The notes beneath the pieces are model-generated. The model did no database searches. It was not told where the DNA came from and was given only the letters and a program-made list of their open reading frames with translations. 64,000 nucleotides of DNA from the NCBI RefSeq assembly GCF_012273895.1, contig NC_052127.1, positions 5,142,247-5,206,246 of the forward strand, written 5' to 3'. The DNA is from Zerene cesonia. Taxonomy: Eukaryota > Arthropoda > Insecta > Lepidoptera > Pieridae. Shown here piece after piece: positions 25,160 through 35,099 of the stretch; position 1 is the stretch's first letter, and each line of letters opens with the position of its first letter. The translations under genes were made by a program, and so were the position numbers.

Positions 25160-25340
25160 AGAAATTAAAGACTTTTTAACGGATTTTAATCGTGATTTAT
25201 TCATTATATTACTAACCCGACGTTTCGAACACCTTACAGCGAGCGTGGTCACGGGAAGTCAGTCTCCCCGTGACCACGCTCGCGTTAAAAAATCTTTAAT
25301 TTCTAAATGTATAATACTCGCGAAAAATCAAACACAAGAA
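25160..25340 (+). mobile_element. Hairpin retroposon copy 1, with target duplication
   Basis: Left arm begins AGAAATTAAAG and TTTTTAACGGATTTTAA and runs to GAGCGTGGTCACGGG; the right side repeats its complement (CCCCGTGACCACGCTCGC ... TTAAAGA/TTTCT) with an internal deletion. A tail (TAATACTCGCG, then ATCAAACACAAGAAA) follows the right arm. The 11-base AATCTCCTTCT at 25149-25159 is repeated at 25341-25351, so this is an insertion. It sits inside another repeat that resumes with TTTTGAAATCGGTTG. Confidence 0.85.
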
Positions 25341-25739
25341 AATCTCCTTCTATTTTGAAATCGGTTGAACTAATACACAGAGTGTGGTGAATATTATATA
25401 TCCAGCCTAAAAGTAGGTAGTGAAATATTGCTAACTTAGTCTTGCGTCTGCCAAGTTGTATTATGATAAGGTTAAACCCTCGCTTCAGAATTGTTCGGAT
25501 TATCCAGAATGGAAGCCAAATCTCCTTTACATTCAGTTTTCGAATGCAAATTCTAAATTCCAATTTTAAATTCGTGTGTCGTTCTATTGTCTTACGTCAT
25601 GGCGTAGTTTGGTGTTGGGGCGATATTGCTTCACTCTAATTTTACATACATTTGTAAGTTATGGCGTAGTAATATTAAGATAATAGTAAGTTATATTTTG
25701 GTAGCTGTATACATAAATAATATAAATATTTTTGATTGT

Positions 25740-25875
25740 GTGTACGGTATTTGAGCACACTAATCTCTGGAACTACTGGACCGATTACGAAAATTCTACC
25801 GATCTATATGTACGTGATCTCTGAGGGTTTCATGATATATGTACCAAGGGCGAAGCCAGGGTGGTTCGCTAGTGT
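25740..25875 (+). mobile_element. CTAG-type short element
   Basis: GAACTACTGGACCGATTACG, then TATATGTACCAAGGGCGAAG and an end at GGTTCGCTAG|T. A second partial piece with GTACTACGGGCGAAGCC ends near 26100. Confidence 0.65.
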
Positions 25876-26689
25876 ATAAAATAGCATAAAGACCACTCAT
25901 CGTTTATGTATACAGAATGATAAATTAAAAAAGGTTAACATTTTATCAATATCATAAATATCCTACTATTATAAACAATAATACTATAAGAGGTACGTAT
26001 AGAGGACGTATTTTTGTATGTTTGTAACGTTTTTAAACCATTGGAATGATGCAACTTCTCTGAGTGATTTAGGCTATATACATGTACTACGGGCGAAGCC
26101 ATATTCACAGTTTTCTTTATTTAGTGCCTTGTAGAGAAAGAATAAATTGGGATGGAGCCTTATTAAAAACATAATCTACCGCAACAACTACGAATATCCA
26201 CGAATAAACATTATGGAATGTTTCAGTAAAGTTAGATCTTGGTTTTCTGTGCTTTGTCAACCTCCGTGAAGTTTATACGTACAGATTGTTAGCGCATAAA
26301 ATTCCTAATTGCTTCAATTACCGGAACGAGGCGTTTCTATACTATAAGCGTGGTCATTTGTAAGAAAGCGACCGCAACTGACGTTTTAAGACGTTTTTAA
26401 TTAAACTCTTAAACCGCCCAGCGATTTAATATTAATTACTCCGCCGCTTTGAATGGGACATATGCTGGTAATTAAAGTTTTAAACACTTTTGGTTTGTTT
26501 TAATTGTGCTATTAAATGGAAATAATTTTAACTGCTTTTGTCCGACCATTTTGTTTGGCTAAGAGGGATCTTGATGGTTTCGACTCGGACTGTGGATTAA
26601 TATTGAGTTTAGATATAGTAGCGTAATATTTCATGTATAGATTTTAAGTGTAAAGAACGCTTATATTCGTTGTTATATGTTTATTTCTT

Positions 26690-26850
26690 TGTACGAGTAT
26701 ATAAAAATCAATCGCCGGATGTGTTGCTAAGTGTATATAGTTTGAGAACGGCTCGACTAATTCGGCTAATATTTTTAACTTTAAGGCATACGGAGAGTTC
26801 TTATGGGGAGAAAAATGTACCATAGGCGAAGACAGGGCAGACTGCTAGTA
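26690..26850 (+). mobile_element. CTAG-type short element upstream of the MADNVAFDDE exon
   Basis: Starts GTATATAAAAATCAATCGCC, with AATGTACCATAGGCGAAGAC and an end CAGACTGCTAG|T. It stops about 190 bases before the exon at 27042. The small ORF here is part of the repeat. Confidence 0.6.
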
Positions 26851-27041
26851 ATACTAAATTTTTTAATTTTTTTTATTGTTTTTTTTTTGCTTTACCTAAC
26901 TGCGTTATGTATTGTGTATTATAATTATAAAGAATATCACTTCTACTCAAAGCGTTTCTATATCACGTTTTACAATATACAAAAATTTGAACACTCTGTA
27001 TCAAATTAACCAACTAACGCTACCTTCGCTTATTGTTTCAG

Positions 27042-27160
27042 AATGTGCAAGCCTTCTCGGTACATCAACACCAGTGCTGGATGCGTTATTGATTGACCAC
27101 GCTCCATCAGCTCGGTAGACAGCTACAAAGATGGCTGACAATGTGGCATTCGATGATGAG
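27042..27160 (+). CDS. First coding exon of an unidentified plus-strand gene (5' UTR and ten codons)
   Basis: A pyrimidine-rich acceptor ending TTGTTTCAG (to 27041) precedes an exon of 119 nt that ends at a strong donor GTAAGT (27161). The coding part is 27131-27160, MADNVAFDDE, phase 0 at the donor. The start is supported by AAAGATGG (A at -3, G at +4) and by an in-frame TAG twelve bases upstream, so 27042-27130 is 5' UTR and at least one more upstream exon exists. I do not recognise the ten residues. No continuing exon was found downstream, so the first intron may be very long and may even contain the opposite-strand protease homologue. Confidence 0.62.
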
Positions 27161-27745
27161 GTAAGTTTAAGAACACTCTGTATACATTATTTCAATATGT
27201 ACGTATGTAATAACATGTAGGATAATAACAACAATATATGTTTAAAAGTATTTTAACGTACCACTACTATACCTACGTAACACTACATAACAACACTACA
27301 ATAATTGACTGTAATCAAAACCGTGTTTAACTGAAGGTGTAGCCTAAATCATTTTCGCCTGATTTTTGCGGTCGAAACTGGTTTTGACCGGTTAGGAATT
27401 TCGACTGTACCATATATACTATCATTGATAAATTAGATATTAATCAAAATCGAATAAGCAGTGGCAACCACAGCGCTGCAAATTTTTCAACAATAAATTC
27501 ATTTGACGGACAGTTACATGTGAGCTGACTCAATATCAAAGACTATTTATTACAACTAATGTTATTTTTGAAACACGATTTAGTGTTTTATTGTATGTCT
27601 GTATGATTAGGCTTTGATCTAGGAAGAATGAGATTGTATCATATCATTTTTTGTTCTTTAACAATATTCCAGATATCGCTTATTGTGAACGTAATAAATA
27701 AATAACACAGCGTCTTTATGCGATATAATTTAACATCGCAATATA

Positions 27746-27942
27746 GTAGCTGCGCCCCGCGGTTTATCCCGCGTAACTACGTATCCCGTAGGAATATCGG
27801 CATAAAAAGTTGCCTATATGTTATTCCAGTTGTCCAGCTGTCTACGTACAAAATTCCATTGCAATCGGTTCAGTAGTTTTTGCGTGAAAGAGCAACAAAC
27901 GCACACACACACAAACTTTCGTATTGATAATATTAGTAGGAT
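27746..27942 (-). mobile_element. Helitron-like element, near full length
   Basis: Minus strand: A|TCCTACTAATATTATC at the 5' end, the shared body, a CGCGG-GATAAA-CCGCG hairpin and a mutated end (GCAGCTACT). The right flank gives the expected A before TC. Confidence 0.83.
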
Positions 27943-28511
27943 TTATAATAAAATCATTGTTCATTAATATTCTCTTAACATTACATACGTACTTATGTAA
28001 CTCGAGAGGTTAACCAAACTAAAATGTATATAGTATTGACATAAAGAAACTCTAAACACAAACATACGAATGTTTTTACTCCTTTTTATTTTCGGTAGTC
28101 GGTTAATAGTTTCATAGTCCTCTATTCCCTAATGCGTATACAAACTAAAACAATATTTACGCAAATCAAATTTCAATAAAGAATATAGTTTAAACTGACA
28201 AAACAGAAACAATCGAAACACGTAAAAAAATATTGCAACGAAATATAGAAAATCTGTTGGCAATCAAATAGCCAGTTCGGATAACATCGAGGCGTCAGCG
28301 TTTCATGCGCTGACTTTTATATGAAATCACTTTTATATTACTTTTATTTTGTTACTAGTTGGAGCCTGCGGTTTCGCTCGCTTTAAAATTAACCTAGATA
28401 TTAATTCAGACTACTTATAATACAACTATATATAAAATATCATACATATAATATAACAGCACATGAAAAACTAGCAAACACCTATTCATTAAAAAGTTTC
28501 ACGCTTATCAT

Positions 28512-28662
28512 ATACTAGCTGTCCGCCCTGACTTCGCTCGTGGTACAAGTATAGCCCTCGGGGATAATGTACAAATTTTTGAATATGTATATTAGTTTCT
28601 GAGATTAGCGCGTTCAAACAAACGAACAAACATTTTAGCTTTATACAATACGTATAGATAGG
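28512..28662 (-). mobile_element. CTAG-type short element (GGCTTCGCCC subtype)
   Basis: TACTAGCTGTCCGCCCTGAC, TTCGCTCGTGGTACAAGTA, GAGATTAGCGCGTTCAAAC and TTTAGCTTTATACAATACG. A shorter related piece, ACTAGTTGGAGCCTGCGG, lies at about 28354-28400. Confidence 0.7.
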
Positions 28663-29009
28663 AGAAGCATCTGTTCCTGTTTATTAAATACACTCATAAA
28701 TACATGATCTTTCATAGTGTCATTGCAAATAAGTAATATTTGGATGATTTTCGTTGCGTTATACTTTTTACTTCCATACTTCAGGAAATATAGATGGTGA
28801 TAATGGTACCCTAGCGGTTAACCTATTTCGGTTCCTATAATATAGTCTAGTTTTCTAGGCTTTAGAAGAGCCAATGTGTATTTCATGTAAAATTTTCTTG
28901 ATAATAATTGGCATTATTATCATATTAATTGTGTTTTGTTTGTTTGTAATGTGTTGTCAATACTTCATACCGTTTGTTCAACGGAGCTAATATAATATAA
29001 TAATAATAC

Positions 29010-29185
29010 TTGCATTCGCGCGTGGCTTCGCACGTGTTAATTTCGGAGTTTAATTGATTATTAAACATATAAACCTTCCTCTTGAATCACTCTAACTATT
29101 AAAAAGAATCAAAATCCGTTGCGTAGTTTGAAAGATTTAAGCATAGGACATAGGGACAAGCGACTTCGTTTTATACTATGTATAT
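29010..29185 (-). repeat. Dispersed short element (CTTGAATCACTCTA subtype)
   Basis: GCGCGTGGCTTCGCACGTG, CCTTCCTCTTGAATCACTCT, AAATCCGTTGCGTAGTTTG and CGACTTCGTTTTATACTATG. Confidence 0.68.
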
Positions 29186-29570
29186 AAGATTACCCCTTTA
29201 ATTTCTATTATAGACAGATTAAGAATCCTCGAGCACATTTTGTGAATAAACTCATTAAAAGCCCAAATTAATGAAATAATCGTCAGAAAGTATATTCCTT
29301 CTCCATTTTAATAAGCCAGTTTCCTTTCTTTTTAGGTTAAATTGGCAATGATTAATTGCTACGTGGAGCAGTGGCATAAGAACAGAATTAATTGTTTCTG
29401 TGGCTGCCAATTAGTTATCGGATGTACTTTTTGTACTCTTTCGAACATAGTTTATGTATATATAAATATAAATGGGTATATTTTATTTGATTTTACTTTT
29501 TGATTTTGTTTATACACTTTACTTAGATAAATGGACAAAAATAATTCAAAATATAATACTTTTTTAATTA

Positions 29571-29748
29571 TTTTTTTATGTCATAGTCGGCAATGAACAT
29601 TTAGAGAGGCGTAAGTTCGATTGCAGACCTTACGCCTCCACAAATGGATTGTCGACTTAAAATTTGAATGGAAATTAATGGAAGGATTAACGAAAGCCAT
29701 AAAAGAAAGGACTGATGATGGAAAGGAATAGGATATGGGCCTCCGGCT
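29571..29748 (+). repeat. Hairpin-bearing dispersed repeat, internally deleted
   Basis: ATGTCATAGTCGGCAATGAA jumps directly to GAGAGGCGTAAG, losing the CTACCACCGCCC segment; the hairpin (GGCGTAAG / CTTACGCC) is kept. Ends at GGGCCTCCGGCTC. Confidence 0.78.
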
Positions 29749-29759
29749 CAAACTATAGA

Positions 29760-31976
29760 TATTTGTAATTATACATATATAATAGATGTTTGTAATCTTA
29801 TTATGTTCAATTCTGAATGTTTCAATTCCTTATCATTTTTATTAGATACTTATTCAAATATCTCAATATTGTAACGGAACGTAAATTATTAGATCACAAA
29901 AAATTTTACAGTTGAACGATTTTTTCAAGATGGAATGAGAAAATATTTGATTTTTCCTCTTTAAATTTATTGGGCTTTGGTTTGAATTTTTTGTGTAATA
30001 TCATTTAAAAAGCTTTTTGTAGCATCGTTAATAGAGCTATTTACGTTAACGTGCTTCACTCGGTTTTATTCGGGTAAAAGAAACCCATGTTATTTCCATT
30101 ATTATTTAAAGATTTTTTACAATGGGAGGAGTTTTTCAGAAAATTTAACTTTTTCCTATCTTATAACGTTTACCAAATACTCGTGTTATGAAGAGGAATG
30201 ATTTGATTTCAGATGAATTTTAACTATACGCGCTGGCCTATTTTCTTATAACTGGCAATTACAGCAGCTGGCTAAGATCAACAGGAAATCGCATGCGCAT
30301 TGGTCTCTCTCGTCGAGCTATTGTGTGTTCGCTAAAATGCTATAATTACGCCGTGATTGTGTGTTAACCGATTTCGAAAAATGGAGGAACGTACTAATAC
30401 GATTGTATTTTTTTGACTTTATTACCTCAGAAATATCGATTTAGTTAACAGTTTGTTGATTTTTTTATTTGAAATCTGGCGCTTCTGGAGTGGTCCCATT
30501 TAAATACGGTTTATTTCTGGCAGTTTGAAAGTGTAATTTGTTAAAGATAGTTGTGGTTTAAAGATTATATCGTTTAGGACTTCTAGAACTTTGATCGCTT
30601 TAGGTATCGCAAAGTATCTATACTAACAGATTAAAGCAGTCTTGGCAAATATTAATGTAAATATCTGTAGATACTATGCTTTTCCGGTAACTTTTTCCGG
30701 TACTTTTCATCTACAGATCGTGTATTTCCCGCCAAAACTTACGGCATACATTTCGAGACCGAAATAAATGAAACGTGTGAGTGAAGTGTAGTTTGTTTTT
30801 CATTGGCTATGTATATCGCATTAATGGCAGATGGTTAGACGAATTTAATCATACTACGATTAAAAATAGCAAATGTGGATGTTTGTTACTCTTTCACGAT
30901 TATCTGATCAGTTTTAGATGAATTTAGGATAGAGTTGCTTCTAATTTATCTGGCCACTGATTGTAGCATACGCATGTCATATTTCTCATAGAGGAATAAT
31001 TTGTAGTCTGCATAGGCACGGTAAGTTTTAATCCGGGTACAAATTTATATTCTGGATTAGGTTTAGCACGAGTGTAGCCGTGGGCTGACGCTTGTCATGA
31101 ATAATTTGTTCGTCAAAGCTGCTTGGGACACATACGTGTAGTAAGCCCAACGAGATAAGATAAAAAATTGTAAACAATTGAGCGTAACACTGCATTGCCT
31201 ACAGCTCGGCCTAATGGTAAAAAAAAATCAGGGTACAAACTTTCATCCTCTATTTTATATATACAGGGGTAGAATTTGAGTGTGAGCATCGAGCACGCTT
31301 CGGCACGAATTGGTCCAGTATTTTGGGCTGTGTGTTTATGGGTCAACCTTTCAGTCAGTACCGTTGCGCTGTATGTATCAAGATTTAATATATTTGTCTA
31401 GTTTGCAAGTTTCTCATCAAAACCTTCTCACGTTGCGTGCTTCCTGGTACAGTTACATGACCGTTTGTAAACCTTTACCTATTTTCATTCATGAATTCGT
31501 TATTTCACCGGAAAAGATAGATAGATAAACAGATTTTCTTTTAAACAATTCCCTTAAAAGTGAAGGATCCTACAAGAGATCTAAATCAAATTTAACCCTC
31601 ATCGGTTCCAAATGTCGTATAAATGAATAAACGAGAGCGGCAAACAGCGTTTGATCTTCTGGATCCTGTTTACAAATGAATTTGCAGTTTCTTTTGTACG
31701 TTGTTTGATTATTGTGATTTATTAACCGCATAATAACGGTTTGTTTTGCAATGTTTGCCCCGAATGTTCTGGAACATTCCTTGATATGTCAATAAAATAA
31801 AAACATAATTTATGTCAGATTTGCGTTCGGTTTTTGCAATTTATAAAAATATTGAAATGTTTGATCATTATGAGTATGATAGTAAATATACCATTTGCAT
31901 TGAGTAATTTATCTGTGAAATTACTCATTTATTGGTTAATTGGGAACATATTTTTATTCATTTTGTATTATTATTG
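29760..31976. other. Non-coding, no gene seen
   Basis: AT-rich. A short piece, ATCGAGCACGCTTCGGCACG at about 31288, matches the 3' end of the hairpin-bearing repeat, reversed. Small frames near 31113-31528 overlap it and are not genes. Confidence 0.45.
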
Positions 31977-32268
31977 ACGTGACAACGTCTTAAATTAGGT
32001 TGCGGCTCGGAGGCACTTATGAAAAAGGTAACGTTACGATGAGTCACCGAACTATGATCGGTCCGCCGCGCGCGCAGCACTAGAGAATTAGGCGCATTGA
32101 ATCGGCGCGTGATTGTGTCTCTGTCTCTGTCTTTTTAGTAAACAAAATATATTTTCTGTAGTTAAAATTTGTGCAATTCTTATTTTCATTCAATTCCTTG
32201 TTCCTATTGTGCAATTTAATAATATTCATATCAATAAATATTCTACCGAGAAAAAGACGTTGTCACGT
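31977..32268. mobile_element. Short inverted-repeat element (MITE-like)
   Basis: ACGTGACAACGTCT at 31977-31990 is exactly inverted at 32255-32268. The interior has a GC-rich segment (GGTTGCGGCTCGGAGGCAC, CCGCCGCGCGCGCAGCAC) unlike the AT-rich surroundings. No clear target duplication. A DNA transposon derivative is likely but its superfamily is not identified. Confidence 0.5.
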
Positions 32269-32487
32269 AAAATCTTCGCCCGTAAAACCGACTTTACAGG
32301 CAACCATTTTTTTTTTTTTAATATAATTAATATTCGAACTGTATATTCAAATAGACGTACCTACTGCCGTCGTAGAATTTATAAATCACTAGTTCTGCCG
32401 CGCGTTTATACCTGCGGATGTACCCGCGGAAAAAATTGGCATGTCTATAATTAATATGCTTTCCCGTATGATTAAAATTCCGTGCAA

Positions 32488-32540
32488 TCTTTTTCTCATG
32501 AAAGACTGCCAAACATTTCTCATGAAAGACTGCCTAACAT
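32488..32540 (+). repeat. Short tandem duplication
   Basis: TTTCTCATGAAAGACTGCC followed by AAACAT, repeated once as TTTCTCATGAAAGACTGCC then TAACAT. Confidence 0.8.
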
Positions 32541-33044
32541 GTATACCTTCTTACAAACTTTCGCGTATATAATATACTTACGCGTATATATTTACTACTC
32601 TTGTAGTGAATTTTCCTTGTACTCTATACTTTAATATACATCGGATAGTTTCAATACCTCACAACTACAAAATAGAGAAGGCATACCTTCTAGAAAGCAC
32701 TTAGAAAATAAAAATAGCCCCGCAATAAAATGCAGGCTTTTTTACGACACGCTGGAACGTGACAGAATCTTAAACAAGTTAGTTTGCAAGATACAGTTGA
32801 GCTCTTTGGATTTCATGTCCGCCTGGTATCTGAAAAACAGTTAAATAAGTTTTCCTTGTATTCAAATAAAATAAATCTAATTAAAATAACATTTTTTTTG
32901 TACAAAACTTCTTGAAACATCTTCATTATGCTTTTAAAACTTTAAAATAGAGAAATTAATTTAAATTTCTGTTAGGGTTGACTTTTCAATACTTGATGAA
33001 TCTTGATCCAATAGAATTATGACCTATATAATAAATAATTATTA

Positions 33045-33205
33045 ACAAAAAGCAGAACCCCCTTCAAATTTTCAGATGTAGATCAAATTCAAATCGGACC
33101 ACTACAGCCAGCAGCTTTGAAATACACAAAGAATCATAAAAATAAATAAATAGAATATTGTCGAATTAATTGATAATTTTCTACTCTTTTGAAGTCGGTT
33201 GATAA
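33045..33205 (-). repeat. Dispersed repeat of the 'GAAGTCGGTTG' type
   Basis: CCCCTTCAAATTTTCAGATG, TCAAATCGGACCACTACAGC, TGAAATACACAAAGAATC and TTTGAAGTCGGTTGATAAAA. Confidence 0.58.
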
Positions 33206-33496
33206 AAAAAGTATAATGAATAAATAAGTGCCTTTAACTTGCAAGCACAAAAGTGAAAACGAATGTAAAATCATCAAAAATTAAACGTGTGAGAGAAAAA
33301 AATTTATGGCAAGCCATAACGTAAGGGCGCGGCCTGAAAAGATTTTCTTGTTACAAAGACGGTTTCACGTAAGCTTCTTACGGTTTCATGACAGCCTGGT
33401 ACTATAAAATGGGAAAATAACTATTACAGATATTTCAAAAAAATACGTCCACTTTTTTCTATTTAAACTCATTTTTAGGACAAAAGATTATAATAA

Positions 33497-33690
33497 TACT
33501 AGCTGCGCCCCGCGGTTTCACCCGCGTAAGTCCGTATCCCGTAGGAATATCGGGATAAAAAATAGATGTTGGCCGATTCTCAGACCTACCCAATATGCTT
33601 ACCAAATTTCAGAGGAATCGGTCAAGCCGTTTCGGAGGAGTATGGCAACGAAAACTGTGACACGAGAATTTTATATATATAGAAGATAAA
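33497..33690 (-). mobile_element. Chimeric Helitron-like element
   Basis: On the plus strand, CTAGCTGCGCCCCGCGG to TATCGGGATAAAAAA is the standard 3' terminus of this family; from TAGATGTTGGCCGATTCTC onward it matches the different element at 15238-15415. The junction falls at a short shared AAAAATAGATGTT. Confidence 0.78.
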
Positions 33691-34812
33691 TGAATAATTA
33701 TCAAACTCTTTTCTAATTTAAAGTCGAATTTTGAAATAAATTATCTCTAATGTCTCAATACATATAGAACTTGCTATATATCAAAGTAAATAGCTATATA
33801 CACTTACAGTTATGGGCAGACAAGGGAATTATATATAGCATTTAATATTTTTAGTTCTTACCTTTTTCACCTTGTTTATCTCCAGCCAGAAAATGCCTGA
33901 TCTCCATCCAACGTTTTGTTTTTATTTTTGGTTATCTTATTTACATACAAATTCAGAATATCGCTTGAATAAAATGATATTTGAATATTAAGTGTGAAGT
34001 GTATAAACGACCCGAGATAAGTGTTGGCAACACTTCAAATTTCCTTTGCTAAGATGCACTATCGCATACCATTAAACGAGAAATATTAGTTAACTTTAGA
34101 TTCCGCAATGTAGCATCAAACATCATTATGTATTTAGAATATAAATATAGAGAGATATAAATGATTAGATATGCCAATAAAACACAAGTTTCTTCGTATA
34201 TCGCCAGTTATTCTACTAGAGAGTAATCAATAATACAAAAGCTTCTGAGGTAGTTATTTTAATATGGTGTGAGAAAGAAAGAAATATGTTGCTCTCATAG
34301 ATATTTATATATTTAAAACTGTAGCCTTCTTACATGTAATATATCTTCTTCTTAACTTAAAAGTATCGGTTCATCGACATCTCATTGCATAATTAGGAAC
34401 GATTAAGATGTATGAGTGTCTTGTTACTATTTGTGACTGCGTTGTGTGTTTGTTGATTGGGCGACACTAGAACTTCCTAGAAACCTAGCAACTTGACCGA
34501 TATCCTCATATTAAGACCTGTGTAATATAAAGAACTTGAGTTTTGCTGGATATTTAGCTACTAAACTCGAAGCATTATAATTTACCTTCTGTAACACAAT
34601 TTCTCACATCTTAATATTGGTTTTAAATTACTGTGTACTAAAACATGTTTCATTTCTTAAGATCTATCTACATTAGCATTTTAATCAAACTAAATACGCA
34701 TTTACATACGATTTCAATAACCGACTCGTGCGAGGAGGAAAGAATTCGACTCCGCTAAGGGTTGGACCACACGTTAATACTAAAATTATAATTTATCTGC
34801 AAATCTTATGTA

Positions 34813-35088
34813 GATTTAATTTTTAAGTTTATAGCATTGAAATGCTTTATAAATGAGAAATTTTGAAAGAATAGAAAAAATTTTGATCACGAAGCAGGAT
34901 TTGAACCTGCGTTTCTTACCTAACCGTAGCAACGCCTAGCCTCTCGGCCACCCGTGATCCTGCCACAGTAATCGAATTTCTTCTACCCTTTCGGTTTCAT
35001 GTGCCTAAGGGGCACCTCACGCCATCTATTGAGATGATTAAGAACCATCACAACCAATACGAAACATTATTTCAATGATTACAATATT
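34813..35088 (-). repeat. tRNA-like repeat, copy 1
   Basis: Contains a 75-nt cloverleaf module (34959 to 34885), followed by T6 and CTATTCTTTCAAAATTTCTC. A 5' flank of about 120 bases (GTTTCGTATTGGTTGTGATG, GGTGCCCCTTAGGCACATG, AAACCGAAAG) is shared with the other copies. Flank conservation on both sides of the tRNA part shows the unit is larger than a pol III transcript. Confidence 0.85.
34885..34959 (-). ncRNA. tRNA-like cloverleaf inside copy 1
   Basis: A-box GTGGCCGAGAGG and B-box GGTTCAAATCC. Acceptor stem TCACGGG/TTCGTGA; anticodon stem TTGCT/GGTAA with a 7-base loop ACGGTTA; T-stem GCAGG/CCTGC. Position 33 is C, not T, so a decoding tRNA is unlikely. T6 follows within five bases. Confidence 0.7.
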
Positions 35089-35099
35089 AGTATTAGTAG

